In this document: in pieces, positions 31,407-40,946 of the stretch | Layout of the letters: the number at the start of each line of letters is the position of its first letter | Position numbering within the stretch: the stretch's first letter is position 1 | Source: Anaerolineales bacterium | GTDB taxonomy: Bacteria; Chloroflexota; Anaerolineae; Anaerolineales; E44-bin32 | Assembly: GCA_004376895.1 (NCBI GenBank) | Contig: SOIH01000087.1 | Span: 1-62,250 of the forward strand | Direction of reading: 5' to 3' | DNA length: 62,250 nucleotides | Made by a program: the position numbers and the translations under genes | The notes under the pieces: model-generated | Database searches by the model: none | The model's input: the letters and a program-made list of their open reading frames with translations, nothing else | Told to the model about the DNA's origin: nothing

Positions 31407-33656
31407 TTATTCATAACGCAACGCCTCTACCGGTTCAAGACGGGTTGCTCTGAGTGCGGGATATAAACCACCAATCAAGCCTAATAGTAGCGCCACCGTG
31501 AAGGCGCGGGCGAAGATCCCAATAGACCAAATCGGTTGAACAGCCTCACCGATCATCGGAATTAAGTTCAACAGAGCAATCAATCCAAAAGCAATCAAAA
31601 CACCCAGTACACCGCCGATAAGCCCCAAGAGCAGCGCCTCGCGGAAAATCAAGCCCAGAACCCGGAAACGGGACCATCCAACGGCACGAAGCACACCGAT
31701 TTCACGTGTGCGCTCAAGCACAGCCATAAGCATGGAATTCATCACCCCAACGCCCCCGACCATGATCGCCAGAGCGGAAATCCCATCCATCATCCCGGAG
31801 GCAGCCTCCATATCTGGCATCTGCTCGGCGAACTCACCCGCCAGCGCCGCATGAGTTCCATCAATGGTTGCGTTGATCTTATCGACGACTGCCGGTGCAT
31901 CATCTGGATTATGAACCTTCACCGCATACATCGTCACCTTCCTGGGACGACCGATAAAGGCTTGGGCATCGCGCAGTGTCATGACGCCCCCTAATTCCTC
32001 CCACCCAATCTCGCTCTCATAAATCCCAACTATGCGGAATCGCTGACGGTTCAATTCGATGGTATCGCCAACTGCTTTGTTTAGCGCCTCAGCGACCATC
32101 CTCCCCAACATGATTTGATGATTTCCCTCGATACGCCGGCCCTGATCAATCACGAAGCGGCGAATGGCGTATTCATTGGGAGAATACCCTAGCAAGACGA
32201 AGAAACCGCCTGTCTCCGGCAGCATTATGGCCGAGAAAACCATCCCGCTCACATTCTCCACTTCGGGAAAAGCGGCAATCCTCGCTCCTATACGTTGATC
32301 TAGAGCACTCAAACTCGTATCGGCGATATCAGACTGACGCACCATGATCTCCGTGCCTGCACCAATTGCCATCGAGTTGAGTGACTCCCCGGCTCCTGCG
32401 ATCATTCCATCTATCGCCATAATACTGCCAGTTGTAAGACCGATCGCGGCGAGGGTTAAAAATGTTCGAGTTGTCCGCTGCCATAAGCTCTGTACAGCCA
32501 TCCCGCCGATCGGGAAACGGCGCACATGCTTACTAGCGGTTCCGCCCTCATAGCGAATCGCTTCGACGGGATCCAACAGTGAAGCTCGCCAGGCAGGATA
32601 CAGCCCTGCAACTACGCCCAATATGAAAACAACTGCACACGCCTGGAGGATGAGACCAGAAGAGATCGTAGCGGTAGATGCACCAAAGAGTTGCGCTGAG
32701 TCGGAGAAGGCGATCAACGCCAGATAGCCAAGCCCTACACCAAGAAGTCCGCCAGCCATGCAAACAATGAGCGATTCGCCCAAAATCATCCAAAGGATAC
32801 GTTTGTTTGGCCAACCAAGCGCTTTGAGCACACCGATCTCACGAGTCCGCTCGTAGACCGACATCAACTGCGCGTTCATCATCCCCACGCCGCCGATCAC
32901 AATCGCAAGCCCGGCGATACCCCAAACGGTTCCTTTCAAGGCATCGCCCATAATCTGTTTGTCAGCGAAATTAGCTGTCCCACTTAGATCCAGATCGGGC
33001 ATAACCTTCTCGACACGCTTAGAGAATCGTTCCTCCAGCTGGGGATCTTTCAATTGAATATAAAAGAGGCTGACTTGTCGGGGCTTCCCAAGCAGCTCCT
33101 GCGCTTCATTCAACGGCAGCACTGCGCCGCTATCCTCAAAAGCATCTCCTGTTTGGAATACCCCGATGATGCGATAGACAGTATCACTCAGGCGAATGGT
33201 ATCGCCCACCGATTTCCCCAGAGCTTCAGCGGCGGCTAAGCCCAGAAGAATTGGATTCCCGGATGTCCGCAAATGACTGCTCGTGTTGAGCCCTTCCCCT
33301 TCAATAACCTGGAATCGCTCCAAGACAAAGCTATCCTGCGGATATCCAAAAATGAAGAAATAGGGGAACTCCTCTGCAGGGACGAATCCTTGCATCATCC
33401 CACTTACCGCTAACACTTCCGGCATTGCGCGCAATTTGGGTCCAATAGTTTCTTCCACCGAGCTGAGGCTGATATCAAAGGAGTTCGGCTGGCTGATGAC
33501 GAGATCTGCCTGGCTGCCCGAAAGCATCGAACTGTACCCCGCCTCCATACCTTCGGCGAGGGCGCCCAGACCAACAATAGCAGCCACCCCGAGGGCGATG
33601 CCAAGCACGGTGAGAAAAGTTCGACCTTTGCGTCTAGTGATGTTTTTCCAGATCAC
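31407..33656 (-). CDS. ABC permease made of two fused MacB/FtsX units
   Basis: A 749-residue permease with an internal duplication. Each half has an N-terminal helix (RTFLTVLGIALGVAAIVG; RTFLTLAAIGLTTGSIMA), an extracytoplasmic MacB-core domain, and three C-terminal FtsX helices. The hallmark VYERTREIGVLKALGWPN recurs as VLERTREIGVLRAVGWSR, and each half ends in LDPVEAIRYE or LEPVEALRYE. One chain thus replaces the usual permease dimer. The start is GTG 33656, 7 nt after AAGG. It precedes the adaptor and ATPase genes and follows a small ORF by only 9 bp. Confidence 0.9.
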   Translation of the reverse strand: MIWKNITRRKGRTFLTVLGIALGVAAIVGLGALAEGMEAGYSSMLSGSQADLVISQPNSFDISLSSVEETIGPKLRAMPEVLAVSGMMQGFVPAEEFPYFFIFGYPQDSFVLERFQVIEGEGLNTSSHLRTSGNPILLGLAAAEALGKSVGDTIRLSDTVYRIIGVFQTGDAFEDSGAVLPLNEAQELLGKPRQVSLFYIQLKDPQLEERFSKRVEKVMPDLDLSGTANFADKQIMGDALKGTVWGIAGLAIVIGGVGMMNAQLMSVYERTREIGVLKALGWPNKRILWMILGESLIVCMAGGLLGVGLGYLALIAFSDSAQLFGASTATISSGLILQACAVVFILGVVAGLYPAWRASLLDPVEAIRYEGGTASKHVRRFPIGGMAVQSLWQRTTRTFLTLAAIGLTTGSIMAIDGMIAGAGESLNSMAIGAGTEIMVRQSDIADTSLSALDQRIGARIAAFPEVENVSGMVFSAIMLPETGGFFVLLGYSPNEYAIRRFVIDQGRRIEGNHQIMLGRMVAEALNKAVGDTIELNRQRFRIVGIYESEIGWEELGGVMTLRDAQAFIGRPRKVTMYAVKVHNPDDAPAVVDKINATIDGTHAALAGEFAEQMPDMEAASGMMDGISALAIMVGGVGVMNSMLMAVLERTREIGVLRAVGWSRFRVLGLIFREALLLGLIGGVLGVLIAFGLIALLNLIPMIGEAVQPIWSIGIFARAFTVALLLGLIGGLYPALRATRLEPVEALRYE

Positions 33657-33665
33657 GCTACAACC

Positions 33666-33944
33666 TTATGATGAAGACTTACCTTCATTTGCCAATACAC
33701 CCATTACGCTTGGGTTTTCCATTCTCCGTCTTTCGCGTAGGAATGAAGGTTTGGATAAGGGGATCGAACCCCAGCTTTCCAACATGAATAGTATGGTTCT
33801 CTCCTGATACAGTAAGTATACCGACGGATCAGGATTTCTTCGTTCTTTGGGGGGAATCGTCTGTGTTTTATCAGAGATATGTCCGGCTTTAATCAGATAA
33901 CGTCTTGCCGCGAAGTGAATGAACCCCTTCATTTTATCGGACAT
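33666..33944 (-). CDS. small basic protein of unknown function at the head of the MacB-like operon
   Basis: A 92-residue ORF starting at ATG 33944 behind a very good ribosome binding site (GGGAGGAG, 5 nt). It begins MSDKMKGFIHFAARRYLIK, a possible amphipathic helix, and is rich in Lys and Arg. No family is recognised. It ends 9 bp before the permease start and would be co-translated with the operon. The second half (from about residue 45) is less protein-like, so the ORF could be a short leader or chance frame with a good start site. Confidence 0.4.
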   Translation of the reverse strand: MSDKMKGFIHFAARRYLIKAGHISDKTQTIPPKERRNPDPSVYLLYQERTILFMLESWGSIPLSKPSFLRERRRMENPSVMGVLANEGKSSS

Positions 33945-34113
33945 CTCTGCTCCTCCCATATAGAACTTATCTCCTTGCGTACCTTTCTGACTTCTCGCAT
34001 TCAAGATGGAGATCGTAACCCTACCCAGGGGGGATCTATTGGCATAACCGATTCCCGCGCCGACACTCCGGGCAATTCATTCTGCCCTGGCCATTCGTGA
34101 TAAATGGATATGT

Positions 34114-34917
34114 TCAAAATCGAGAGGAGCGCAGCATACGTGGTCCAAGACGATCGATAAGCCATCCGAAATACATTTCAATCCATGGGACCACCCATAA
34201 CAACCGTGGAACGTAAATCGCCCGCCTGGGTTTCTTCAAAAGCTCCAAAATTCGCCGTGCGACAGTCTCTGGCCGAACTGCAAGACCCTGCAGCGGGATA
34301 ACACCACTCTCGGGTTGTAAAGCCACCTTATTGAAGAAAAGTGTCCTGACTGCTCCTGTTCGGACCACACTTACATTAACTCCAGTACTCACAAGTTCTC
34401 GATAAAGTGAGGTTGTGAAGCCATCGAGAAATGCTTTGGTTGCACCGTAGAGTGCGACTCCTTGGCTGGGAATACTGGCGACAATCGAGCCGACATTGAT
34501 GATATGCCCGCGATTATTTCTTTTCATCTCTGGCAGAAACTGAAGCGTAAGGCTCGTCACTGCTTGAACATTAACCGCGAGCATGTCTTTTGCCACACTC
34601 CACGGCATCTCGTCCCCAAACCCATACCAGCCAAATCCAGCATTATTGAGCAAAACCTCGATCGGAGATCCAATATTCTTCACCTTATCAGCAATGGCGG
34701 AAAAAGATTCTTCCTGGCTCAGATCTGAGCAGATGATATCCGCTGGTCCACCAGATTTCCGGAGTTTTGACTGAAGCTTCTCCAGGCGGTCTCGGCGACG
34801 AGCGATCAAGACCAGGTGGAAACCCGCAGCGGAGAGTTGCAGTGCAGCCGCTTCACCTATCCCGCTTGAGGCGCCTGTTACAACTGCGATTCCTTCAGAT
34901 GCTCTCGGTTCAATCAT
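34114..34917 (-). CDS. short-chain dehydrogenase/reductase
   Basis: A 267-residue classical SDR. The cofactor motif is VVTGASSGIGEAAAL, the structural motif is LLNNAGFGWYG, and the active site has Ser in NVGSIVAS and YGATK. Arg residues in LIARRRDRL after the second strand suggest NADP(H). The last 40 residues contain a hydrophobic stretch (VPRLLWVVPWIEMYFGWLI) that may attach it to the membrane, as in some lipid-related SDRs. It is the last gene of a TetR-led operon, 9 bp after an NAD-dependent epimerase gene. The substrate is unknown. Confidence 0.88.
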   Translation of the reverse strand: MIEPRASEGIAVVTGASSGIGEAAALQLSAAGFHLVLIARRRDRLEKLQSKLRKSGGPADIICSDLSQEESFSAIADKVKNIGSPIEVLLNNAGFGWYGFGDEMPWSVAKDMLAVNVQAVTSLTLQFLPEMKRNNRGHIINVGSIVASIPSQGVALYGATKAFLDGFTTSLYRELVSTGVNVSVVRTGAVRTLFFNKVALQPESGVIPLQGLAVRPETVARRILELLKKPRRAIYVPRLLWVVPWIEMYFGWLIDRLGPRMLRSSRF

Positions 34918-34926
34918 TTGGCTACT

Positions 34927-35883
34927 TCAGACTTGCACACGTGATTTTCTCAAAATCCATGCGCGGATTAACGGTCGGAAGAGGCGAATGAAGAAGCGAC
35001 GAAAACCAACTCTTTTCTTTACATCCTCGATGTAATCCGACAATGTCCGCCGTTGAAAATTCAATACCCTCTGACTTTCCTCGGTCTCTAACCAATCTGT
35101 GGGATATGGTTCATTAGTGAAGGCGTCTTCTGGCAGCATTCCAACCCCGACTGCCTCCAGCACCCCTTCCACGAGCTCCCGTTGATAGAGCTGACAGTCA
35201 GGTCCACCGCCGATGTGCCAGACCTTTCCCCAGATTTCATCTGTCTCCAGACCATTCGCAATCGCTAACCCCACATCCCTTCTATGGACGAATTCGATGC
35301 GGTTGTTCAACGGGACATCAAACATTGCTGGGTCCATCAAAAGGCGTATTGGAAGGGACGCTCCCAATCGAAAGATTGTCCATGTTAATCCCGAGCGTTG
35401 GATCATCTCCTCACATTCGACCTTGTGCTTTGCATAGTGCTCGATGGGATGTGGAGTATCGAATACTGTCCGCGGCGGCGGTAAATGCTGGGTCTTTCCA
35501 TAGATATGGAGCGAGGAAGAGAATAGGATTTTAGGGGGCTGTGGCTGTTGTTTCATTGCATCAAGCAAGTTCTTCATACCCCCAACATTAATCTCCCGTG
35601 CCCATTCCGGGTCTGTCTCGCTACTGACTCCAGTCGCGGAAAGTGAGGGAATCACGAATGCCAAATGGACAACAATTTGGATATCTCGCAGAGCCCCCTT
35701 TAAATCCTCGGGTCGGCGTAAATCCCCCCAGATGATTTGCGCTCTCTGCACATATGATCTAGCGGCTCTCTCGTTCGCTTTCGTTTTAAGATCAAAGCAG
35801 CGAACCTGATGCCCGCGCTTGAGGAGCGCATCCAACGCGCTTTGGCCGATATTTCCAAAAGCTCCGGTAAGGAGTACGTTCAT
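34927..35883 (-). CDS. NAD-dependent epimerase/dehydratase family protein
   Basis: A 318-residue extended SDR. The N-terminal glycine motif is LLTGAFGNIGQSAL; Asp in VRCFDLKT after the second strand fits NAD(H); the active-site pair lies in SSSLHIYGKTQ and HYAKHKVECE. ATG 35883 is preferred over an upstream in-frame start because AGGTAGGA lies next to it and the TetR stop is 4 bp away. The gene follows a TetR regulator directly and precedes a classical SDR; lipid or sterol-like substrates are possible, but only by analogy. Confidence 0.87.
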   Translation of the reverse strand: MNVLLTGAFGNIGQSALDALLKRGHQVRCFDLKTKANERAARSYVQRAQIIWGDLRRPEDLKGALRDIQIVVHLAFVIPSLSATGVSSETDPEWAREINVGGMKNLLDAMKQQPQPPKILFSSSLHIYGKTQHLPPPRTVFDTPHPIEHYAKHKVECEEMIQRSGLTWTIFRLGASLPIRLLMDPAMFDVPLNNRIEFVHRRDVGLAIANGLETDEIWGKVWHIGGGPDCQLYQRELVEGVLEAVGVGMLPEDAFTNEPYPTDWLETEESQRVLNFQRRTLSDYIEDVKKRVGFRRFFIRLFRPLIRAWILRKSRVQV

Positions 35884-35887
35884 TTTC

Positions 35888-36487
35888 CTACCTCGCAACT
35901 ATTCCATGAAGCAGGAGTTGCAGCGCTTCCTGGGTTACGTCCCGCCAGTCCTCTCCACCTGGGTCCAGAAGACCCTGAACGAGCATTCCAACCGCCAGAG
36001 CAATTATGACGCGGGCTACATGGTGAGGGGCAATCTCTCTTAGACTCTCCTCGTCTATCCCCCGCTGGATCAGGACAGCGAAGAAATCACGATAACGTTG
36101 AAACGGCTCGACCGTAGCATCCCAAACAGCCGGATCTCGAATAGCTCTGCTCAAAAATTCAAGAAAGATCGGGAGCTGTGGGCCGCCAACATCGAGTACC
36201 TGCCCTACGATCTCACCCATGGAGAGCAACCTTTCTTTGACATCATTGGTTGACTCATTTATAAGAACGAGCTGCTCATCCAAGCCCTTAAGCCAGCGCT
36301 GCATAAGCTCTAAAAATACTGACTGTTTGGTTTTATAATGATGATAGAAAGCCCCTTTGCTCACACCCACGGCGTCGCAGATCATTGAAACACTCGTCGC
36401 CTCGTAACCCTGCACGGCGAACAAATGCTCAGCCGCCTCAAGGATGCTTTCTTTCGTTTGGGTTGCCCGATCTTGCTGTTTCATCAT
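35888..36487 (-). CDS. TetR family regulator (second)
   Basis: A 199-residue TetR protein. The helix-turn-helix is SILEAAEHLFAVQGYEATSV followed by MICDAVGVSKGAFYHHYKTK (about residues 14-53). The C-terminal domain ends in an AVGMLVQGLLDPGGE pattern. It leads an operon with two dehydrogenases. Its promoter and a perfect 20-bp palindromic operator lie directly upstream, and the operator core differs by one base from that of the beta-oxidation TetR at 4724, so the two regulators may see each other's sites. ATG 36487 or 36484 is the start. Confidence 0.9.
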   Translation of the reverse strand: MMKQQDRATQTKESILEAAEHLFAVQGYEATSVSMICDAVGVSKGAFYHHYKTKQSVFLELMQRWLKGLDEQLVLINESTNDVKERLLSMGEIVGQVLDVGGPQLPIFLEFLSRAIRDPAVWDATVEPFQRYRDFFAVLIQRGIDEESLREIAPHHVARVIIALAVGMLVQGLLDPGGEDWRDVTQEALQLLLHGIVAR

Positions 36488-36498
36488 CCCCTCACAAT

Positions 36499-36518
36499 CA
36501 TACCGACCGGTCGGTATG
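36499..36518 (-). promoter_or_regulatory. perfect 20-bp TetR operator
   Basis: CATACCGACCGGTCGGTATG is a perfect palindrome, 12 bp upstream of the tetR start and directly downstream of the -10 hexamer, which implies autorepression. Confidence 0.85.
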
Positions 36519-36520
36519 TT

Positions 36521-36549
36521 AATTTAATCGAAATAACCCCTTTAAGCAA
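36521..36549 (-). promoter_or_regulatory. promoter of the second TetR-led operon
   Basis: TTGCTT (36549-36544) and TAAATT (36526-36521) on the minus strand are 17 bp apart; the transcription start would fall in the operator. Confidence 0.55.
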
Positions 36550-36646
36550 GGGGTAGAAACTCCTACTTCCCATAGATTGTGTTTGAGCTCAGGAAGAACT
36601 GCTTATCTACACAGACATCGGCGCTGCGATCTAGTAGAAACATCCT

Positions 36647-36672
36647 AAGGATTTCTCACTTTGCTCTGTATG
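36647..36672 (+). repeat. half-copy of a dispersed short repeat
   Basis: The stretch with CTAAGGATTTCTC and TTTGCTC resembles 36833-36861 (CTAGGGATTTCTC and TTCGCTC), about 185 bp away in the same orientation. It belongs to the same style of repeats as the palindrome at 36691-36786. Confidence 0.5.
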
Positions 36673-36690
36673 AAAGATCCCCTGGCCAAT

Positions 36691-36786
36691 GTCATTCTTG
36701 AGGAGTGTAACAACAAAGAATCTCGTTCGCGGCAAGGAGCACAATTAAATTCAATGAACGAGATTCTTCGCTCCGCTCAGCATGAC
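36691..36786. repeat. long imperfect palindrome (GTCATTCT...AGAATGAC-type repeat)
   Basis: The left end GTCATTCTTGAGGAG with AAAGAATCTCGTTC is mirrored by GAACGAGATTCTTCG and CTCCGCTCAGCATGAC on the right. The arms are about 35 bp around a spacer of roughly 25 bp. The same arms recur at 61970-62077, about 25 kb away, so this is a dispersed element. No gene lies inside. Confidence 0.8.
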
Positions 36787-36832
36787 TTTAATGGGCTGCA
36801 TTCGAGTTTAGAAATGGAACCCGCACTAGCAA

Positions 36833-36866
36833 CTTCCTAGGGATTTCTCGCTTCGCTCGAATTGAC
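36833..36866 (+). repeat. second half-copy of the dispersed repeat
   Basis: GGATTTCTCGCTTCGCTCGA followed by ATTGACA is the inverted counterpart of GTCATT...GAGAAATCC-type ends. It lies in the same 500-bp gene-free stretch as the full palindrome. Confidence 0.55.
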
Positions 36867-36891
36867 ATTTTTTCAAAGCCCTTCCCGCGCT

Positions 36892-36930
36892 TGTCATTGC
36901 GAGGAACGGAGTGACGAAGCAATCTCCTCC
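36892..36930 (+). repeat. short repeat of the GTCATTGCGAGGA type
   Basis: GTCATTGCGAGGAACGGAGT followed by GACGAAGCAATCTCCTCC is a variant arm of the palindromic repeats nearby (GCAATCTC instead of GAATCTC). Only one arm is present. Confidence 0.6.
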
Positions 36931-37005
36931 TTAAGCTGCGGAAGTTGGACGTGTGCGGGCAGCGGGCCGATGCTCGGTCATCCACACAATAGTGACCTCC
37001 CACCC

Positions 37006-37425
37006 TCATTCTCCGATGATTTTTACCAGCACCCTTTTCTTTCTGCCCCCATCAAATTCGCCATAGAAGATCTGTTCCCAGGGTCCGAAATCGAGCTGTC
37101 CACTGGTCACGGCGACGACTACTTCCCTGCCCATGATCTGCCGCTTCATGTGTGCATCCGCGTTGTCCTCACCCGTTCGATTGTGGAGATATTGACTGGT
37201 TGGCGCATGCGGTGCAAGGTTCTCAAGCCACACCTCGTAGTCCTCGTGCAGACCGGACTCATCATCGTTAATAAAGACAGACGCCGTGATGTGCATCGCG
37301 TTGATGAGCACGAGCCCTTCCTGGATCCCACTCTCACGCAGGCAGCTATCAACCTCCGGGGTTATGTTAATCAACGCTCGTCGGCTCTGGATGTTAAACC
37401 ACAGCTCTTTTCGATAGGCTTGCAT
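37006..37425 (-). CDS. YjbQ family protein (UPF0047)
   Basis: A 139-residue YjbQ-like protein. The signatures are [19 protein letters not shown] near the start, [16 protein letters not shown], and in the second half [19 protein letters not shown] and [15 protein letters not shown]. Family members show weak thiamin phosphate synthase activity in tests, but the true role is unsettled. The His residues in MHITAS and DAHMKR are the conserved metal or substrate site. It stands alone on the minus strand after the repeat cluster. Confidence 0.9.
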   Translation of the reverse strand: MQAYRKELWFNIQSRRALINITPEVDSCLRESGIQEGLVLINAMHITASVFINDDESGLHEDYEVWLENLAPHAPTSQYLHNRTGEDNADAHMKRQIMGREVVVAVTSGQLDFGPWEQIFYGEFDGGRKKRVLVKIIGE

Positions 37426-37627
37426 CTCGATTCCTCCTTTCCCGAAGACAGGGTAATAACTCGTATTCCTTATTCCTCGATCACCTAGCGCCTGATCCTA
37501 TTAACTTCGACCATGACTCCATCTGGTCGAACCTAAGAAGACTAACTGTGCATGATAAGACAGGCGACGACTCTATTCTACGTTGTGTTAGGGGAAGGTC
37601 ATACCGAGGGCGGATTGTTATCGGACA

Positions 37628-37662
37628 AAATCCAGCGTCAGACCAATCATTGCGCTGGATTT
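37628..37662 (-). terminator. hairpin after nrdJ
   Basis: AAATCCAGCG and CGCTGGATTT form a perfect 10-bp stem around 15 nt, 41 bp downstream of the nrdJ stop on the minus strand. A short TTTTG follows on that strand. Confidence 0.6.
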
Positions 37663-37703
37663 CTATGTTGGGTTAGCCTTATTTGCAAAGAGTAAAACTA
37701 CTC

Positions 37704-40250
37704 TCAGCACTCACTGAAACCGCACGCGTAGCACTTCCGGCATCCCTCTTCATTAACCAGTGCTGCTGCACCGCACTCAGGGCAGAGATCTCCAATCCGC
37801 ATCGTCAATTGACTCTCTGGGGAAGCTTCTTGGATGAGATTGCCCGGAATAATTTCCGGTGTCTCTTCTAGATACGCGGCGAGAGCACGCGCCAAACCAT
37901 CGGGCAGCGAAAGGACTCGGTTGGGGCCAAAGCCCGTTGGTCGTCCGCCTCCGATCCCGGCAAGTTGTCTTACCACCTCTCCAAGTCGATCTCGTGGTGG
38001 AACCGGCGAGGCAATACGCAATAAGTAGGAGATTAATCGCCCGATTGCTTCAGACACTGCAGCGGTCTCAGATCCAGCTTTTGCAGTGGTAATAAAAATC
38101 TCAAACGGCTGTCCGGCTCCGCCCCCGTTTTCATTGATCGTTACAAATGCTTTACCAAGAGGAGTTGTTATTTGATAGGTACAGCCGTCAAGGCGCTGTT
38201 CACGCGGCTTCTTCCCTTCCAGCCAGAGATGGATTTGCCGCGGCGCACCTTCCTTCGGCGATTTCGCATCTGCTGTCCCCTTTGTTTCGAGCACAACTTT
38301 CTGACGTGAGCCCGTAACATAAACCGTCAAGCCTTTACAGCCGAGTTCCCAGGCCAGTATGTAGGCTTGGGCAACGTCTTCCACAGTGGCTTCCGCAGAG
38401 AAGTTGCACGTCTTACTCATACTGTTGTCGACGAACACCTGCATGGCAGCCTGCATCCGCACGTGCTCATCGGCTGAGATATCCTGCGAGACGACTAACA
38501 CATCGCGGATCTCCTCTGGCACGGCTTCAATTCCCTGGCATGAGCCGTGTTTCATCACCGCTTCAATGATCATCTCTCGCGTTAAATCATCAACCCCGTC
38601 TTCAATGAGCGCTTGATCAAACATCGGACTTGTATACGTGAGCCGCAGATCATCGCCTCCATCGTCGACATGGCGGTAATACGCGAGGGCAAAGACCGGT
38701 TCGCAGCCATACCCCTCACATCCAGCGACTGTAGCAATTGTCCCCGTCGGGGCGACAGTTGTCTGTGCGGCGTTTCGTATTCCCGTTTGTTGGATCCCTT
38801 CGAGAACGTCCTGCCAGTCAACCTCCGGCCGCCCATAATCACGCGAGTAGGGACGCAGAGGCTTGGGCGGCTCCCATGTGATTCGGTCTGGATCATAGAT
38901 GCTGCCTTCGATTACCGAGAATGGGCCGCGCTCTCGCGCCAATTCGACGCTCGTTGACATGCAGTGGAAGCGGATGAACTCCATCACCTGACTGGAAAAT
39001 TCTTGGGCTTCCTCCGAACCGTAGCGAATCCCAACGTGATACAGTAAATCGCCAAGCCCCATAATGCCCAAACCGATACGCCGTGCCCGCAAAGCCGCTT
39101 CTTTAAGCTGTGGAACCGCTGGAACGTAGGCATTTGCGCTCACAACATCATCAAGGAAGCGGGTTGCTAGCTGGACGCTTTCGCGCAATCTTGACCAATC
39201 GATAGATCGATTAGGTCCGAAATGTTCTGCGAGGTTGATCGAACCCAGGCAACAGTTTTCATAAGGACCTAACCATTGTTCCCCGCAAGGGTTTGTAGCT
39301 TCCAGATCATACAAATGCGGAACCGGGTTGCTCCGATTTGCGGCATCAAGGAAAAGGACGCCTGGCTCTCCGTTGTGATGAGCTTGCTGAACGATTTTAT
39401 TAAAGAGCTCGCGTGCGCGAACCCGTTTATAGACTATGAACTCGACATTCGATTCGAGGAGCTCGCGATGTGTTCTGTTGGCCTCGCTATACTCCGGTGA
39501 AGATACGTCCGGGAAGCGCAGCTCCCACCAATCGTCGTTTTTAACGGCCTCCATGAAGGCGTCGGTAACACCGATCGAGATGTTGAAATTCGTAATCGCA
39601 TTCTCGTCCGTCTTGCAATGGATAAAGGACTCGATATCGGGATGGTCAACTCTCAAGACTGCCATGTTGGCCCCGCGTCGGGTGCCTCCCTGGGCAATAA
39701 CATCGAAGGCGCGGTCGTATACCCTCAAAAAACCAACCGGACCCGTCGCCTCACCTCTCGAAGAGTTGACCAGGTCACCGTTTGGCCGCAATCTTGAGAA
39801 TGAGAAACCATTGCCTCCACCGGTCTGCTGAATTAAGGCAGCATCACGCAGAGTCTGGAAGATGCCTTCCGAATCACGTCCCATGTCATCAGCAATTGGC
39901 AGGACGAAGCAAGCTGCGAGCTGGCCAAGAGGTGTACCCGCTCCGGTAAAGGTCGGTGAATTCGGAAAAAAACGCTTGCTGGTGATGAGCTCATAGAAAT
40001 CACGTGCGACCGATTCAACTTCAACGTCCCATTCCTCTTCGACTAGCGCAACGTTGTAGGCAACCCGCCAGAACATCTCCTCCACCGTCTCGCTCGGTTG
40101 ACCATCTTCCCCACGTCGAATATAACGCTTGACTAAGACAGTGTGGGCGTTATCGGATAACTCAACAGCACGCAAGTCTTCTGGGAGCGAGGGAATTCTT
40201 TTTACCTCATTATCTAACTCTACGCCCACTCCTTTTTGATCCGTTTCCAA
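37704..40250 (-). CDS. nrdJ: adenosylcobalamin-dependent (class II) ribonucleotide reductase
   Basis: An 848-residue class II reductase that makes deoxynucleotides using coenzyme B12, with or without oxygen. Landmarks in order are [18 protein letters not shown] (first redox Cys), [16 protein letters not shown], the active-site loop [16 protein letters not shown] (radical Cys and catalytic Glu), [20 protein letters not shown], and a C-terminal CPECG...[12 protein letters not shown] zinc/redox tail. No ATP-cone is seen at the N-terminus. The start is TTG 40250 behind GGGAGAGAGGA. The gene lies 76 bp after nrdR, forming an operon next to ftsZ. Confidence 0.95.
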   Translation of the reverse strand: METDQKGVGVELDNEVKRIPSLPEDLRAVELSDNAHTVLVKRYIRRGEDGQPSETVEEMFWRVAYNVALVEEEWDVEVESVARDFYELITSKRFFPNSPTFTGAGTPLGQLAACFVLPIADDMGRDSEGIFQTLRDAALIQQTGGGNGFSFSRLRPNGDLVNSSRGEATGPVGFLRVYDRAFDVIAQGGTRRGANMAVLRVDHPDIESFIHCKTDENAITNFNISIGVTDAFMEAVKNDDWWELRFPDVSSPEYSEANRTHRELLESNVEFIVYKRVRARELFNKIVQQAHHNGEPGVLFLDAANRSNPVPHLYDLEATNPCGEQWLGPYENCCLGSINLAEHFGPNRSIDWSRLRESVQLATRFLDDVVSANAYVPAVPQLKEAALRARRIGLGIMGLGDLLYHVGIRYGSEEAQEFSSQVMEFIRFHCMSTSVELARERGPFSVIEGSIYDPDRITWEPPKPLRPYSRDYGRPEVDWQDVLEGIQQTGIRNAAQTTVAPTGTIATVAGCEGYGCEPVFALAYYRHVDDGGDDLRLTYTSPMFDQALIEDGVDDLTREMIIEAVMKHGSCQGIEAVPEEIRDVLVVSQDISADEHVRMQAAMQVFVDNSMSKTCNFSAEATVEDVAQAYILAWELGCKGLTVYVTGSRQKVVLETKGTADAKSPKEGAPRQIHLWLEGKKPREQRLDGCTYQITTPLGKAFVTINENGGGAGQPFEIFITTAKAGSETAAVSEAIGRLISYLLRIASPVPPRDRLGEVVRQLAGIGGGRPTGFGPNRVLSLPDGLARALAAYLEETPEIIPGNLIQEASPESQLTMRIGDLCPECGAAALVNEEGCRKCYACGFSEC

Positions 40251-40326
40251 CGTCCTCTCCCTCCGATAAAACCAACCCCATCAAACCCGCCACTTTAAAC
40301 CTCAAGGCAGGTCACTCACGAAACAA

Positions 40327-40776
40327 TCACATTTCGAGCAGAAAATCTATTTCATCGCGAACGGCTTGAAGATCGTCAAGACCGAGGTAAACGATCGCGT
40401 AACGAATGTAGGCAACATGATCGAGGTCTTTTAATCCCGCGATGACCATGTCACCAACGACTCTAGAGGAGACTTCCGCTTTTCCCATCGCCTGGAGCGT
40501 CGATTCAACCTCACCTACAAGTCGTTCAATATCTGCTGCCGATACCGGCCGCTTTGCACAAGCGATCCAGATCCCTTGGTGAAGCTTCTCACGGTCGAAC
40601 TCTTCCCGGGTTCCATCCTGTTTGGCAACTAGTGGGGACGCAAGAACAGCCCGCTCATACGTACTGAAGCGCTGACTGCACCCTATGCACTCCCGGCGAC
40701 GCCGGACTCCACCCCGCGAGTCATGCGTTGTATCGATCACGCGGGTTCGTTCTCCCTCACAGTACGGGCAGCGCAT
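40327..40776 (-). CDS. nrdR: transcriptional regulator NrdR
   Basis: A 149-residue NrdR repressor, which senses ATP/dATP and controls ribonucleotide reductase genes. The N-terminal zinc ribbon is MRCPYCEGERTRVIDT ... CIGCSQRFSTYE, and the ATP-cone follows (VAKQDGTREEFDREKLHQGI). The length is typical. It precedes nrdJ in one operon. No pair of NrdR boxes could be identified with certainty upstream; ACACCTAGATGTGG at 40827-40814 on the minus strand is only loosely similar. Confidence 0.95.
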   Translation of the reverse strand: MRCPYCEGERTRVIDTTHDSRGGVRRRRECIGCSQRFSTYERAVLASPLVAKQDGTREEFDREKLHQGIWIACAKRPVSAADIERLVGEVESTLQAMGKAEVSSRVVGDMVIAGLKDLDHVAYIRYAIVYLGLDDLQAVRDEIDFLLEM

Positions 40777-40864
40777 TTACGCCTCGCTTATGGCACAGTT
40801 GTTCCACGCCACATCTAGGTGTATCGAAGTTAGCATCCCCAACCGATTGGGGTTAGAGCGGTAA

Positions 40865-40894
40865 ATTTTAGCATATTGAGGAACACTACAACAA
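40865..40894 (-). promoter_or_regulatory. possible promoter of nrdR-nrdJ
   Basis: TTGTTG (40894-40889) and TAAAAT (40870-40865) on the minus strand are 18 bp apart. The leader then contains the hairpin CCCCAA-TCGG-TTGGGG (about 40839-40854) before the nrdR start. Confidence 0.5.
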
Positions 40895-40946
40895 GGTAAT
40901 AAGCACTCTCTGAACCTTAAAATAATTGGTACTCTGGTCCCCCCCT

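Larger units (their letters stand above)
36519..37005. other. gene-free stretch holding clustered palindromic repeats
   Basis: Between the second TetR gene and the YjbQ gene no credible gene is seen. The content is the tetR promoter on the left, then four repeat units of related sequence (36647-36930). Short frames crossing it have no ribosome binding sites and no family features. Confidence 0.65.

Noticed and set aside
33740..33830. tRNA-like T-arm (GGGGTTCGATCCCC on the minus strand)
   Set aside because: No acceptor stem, D-arm or anticodon arm could be fitted around it, and the T-stem itself has mismatches; it also lies inside the small ORF.
40810..40830. NrdR box upstream of nrdR
   Set aside because: ACACCTAGATGTGG is two bases short of the 16-bp box and no partner box at the right distance is seen.
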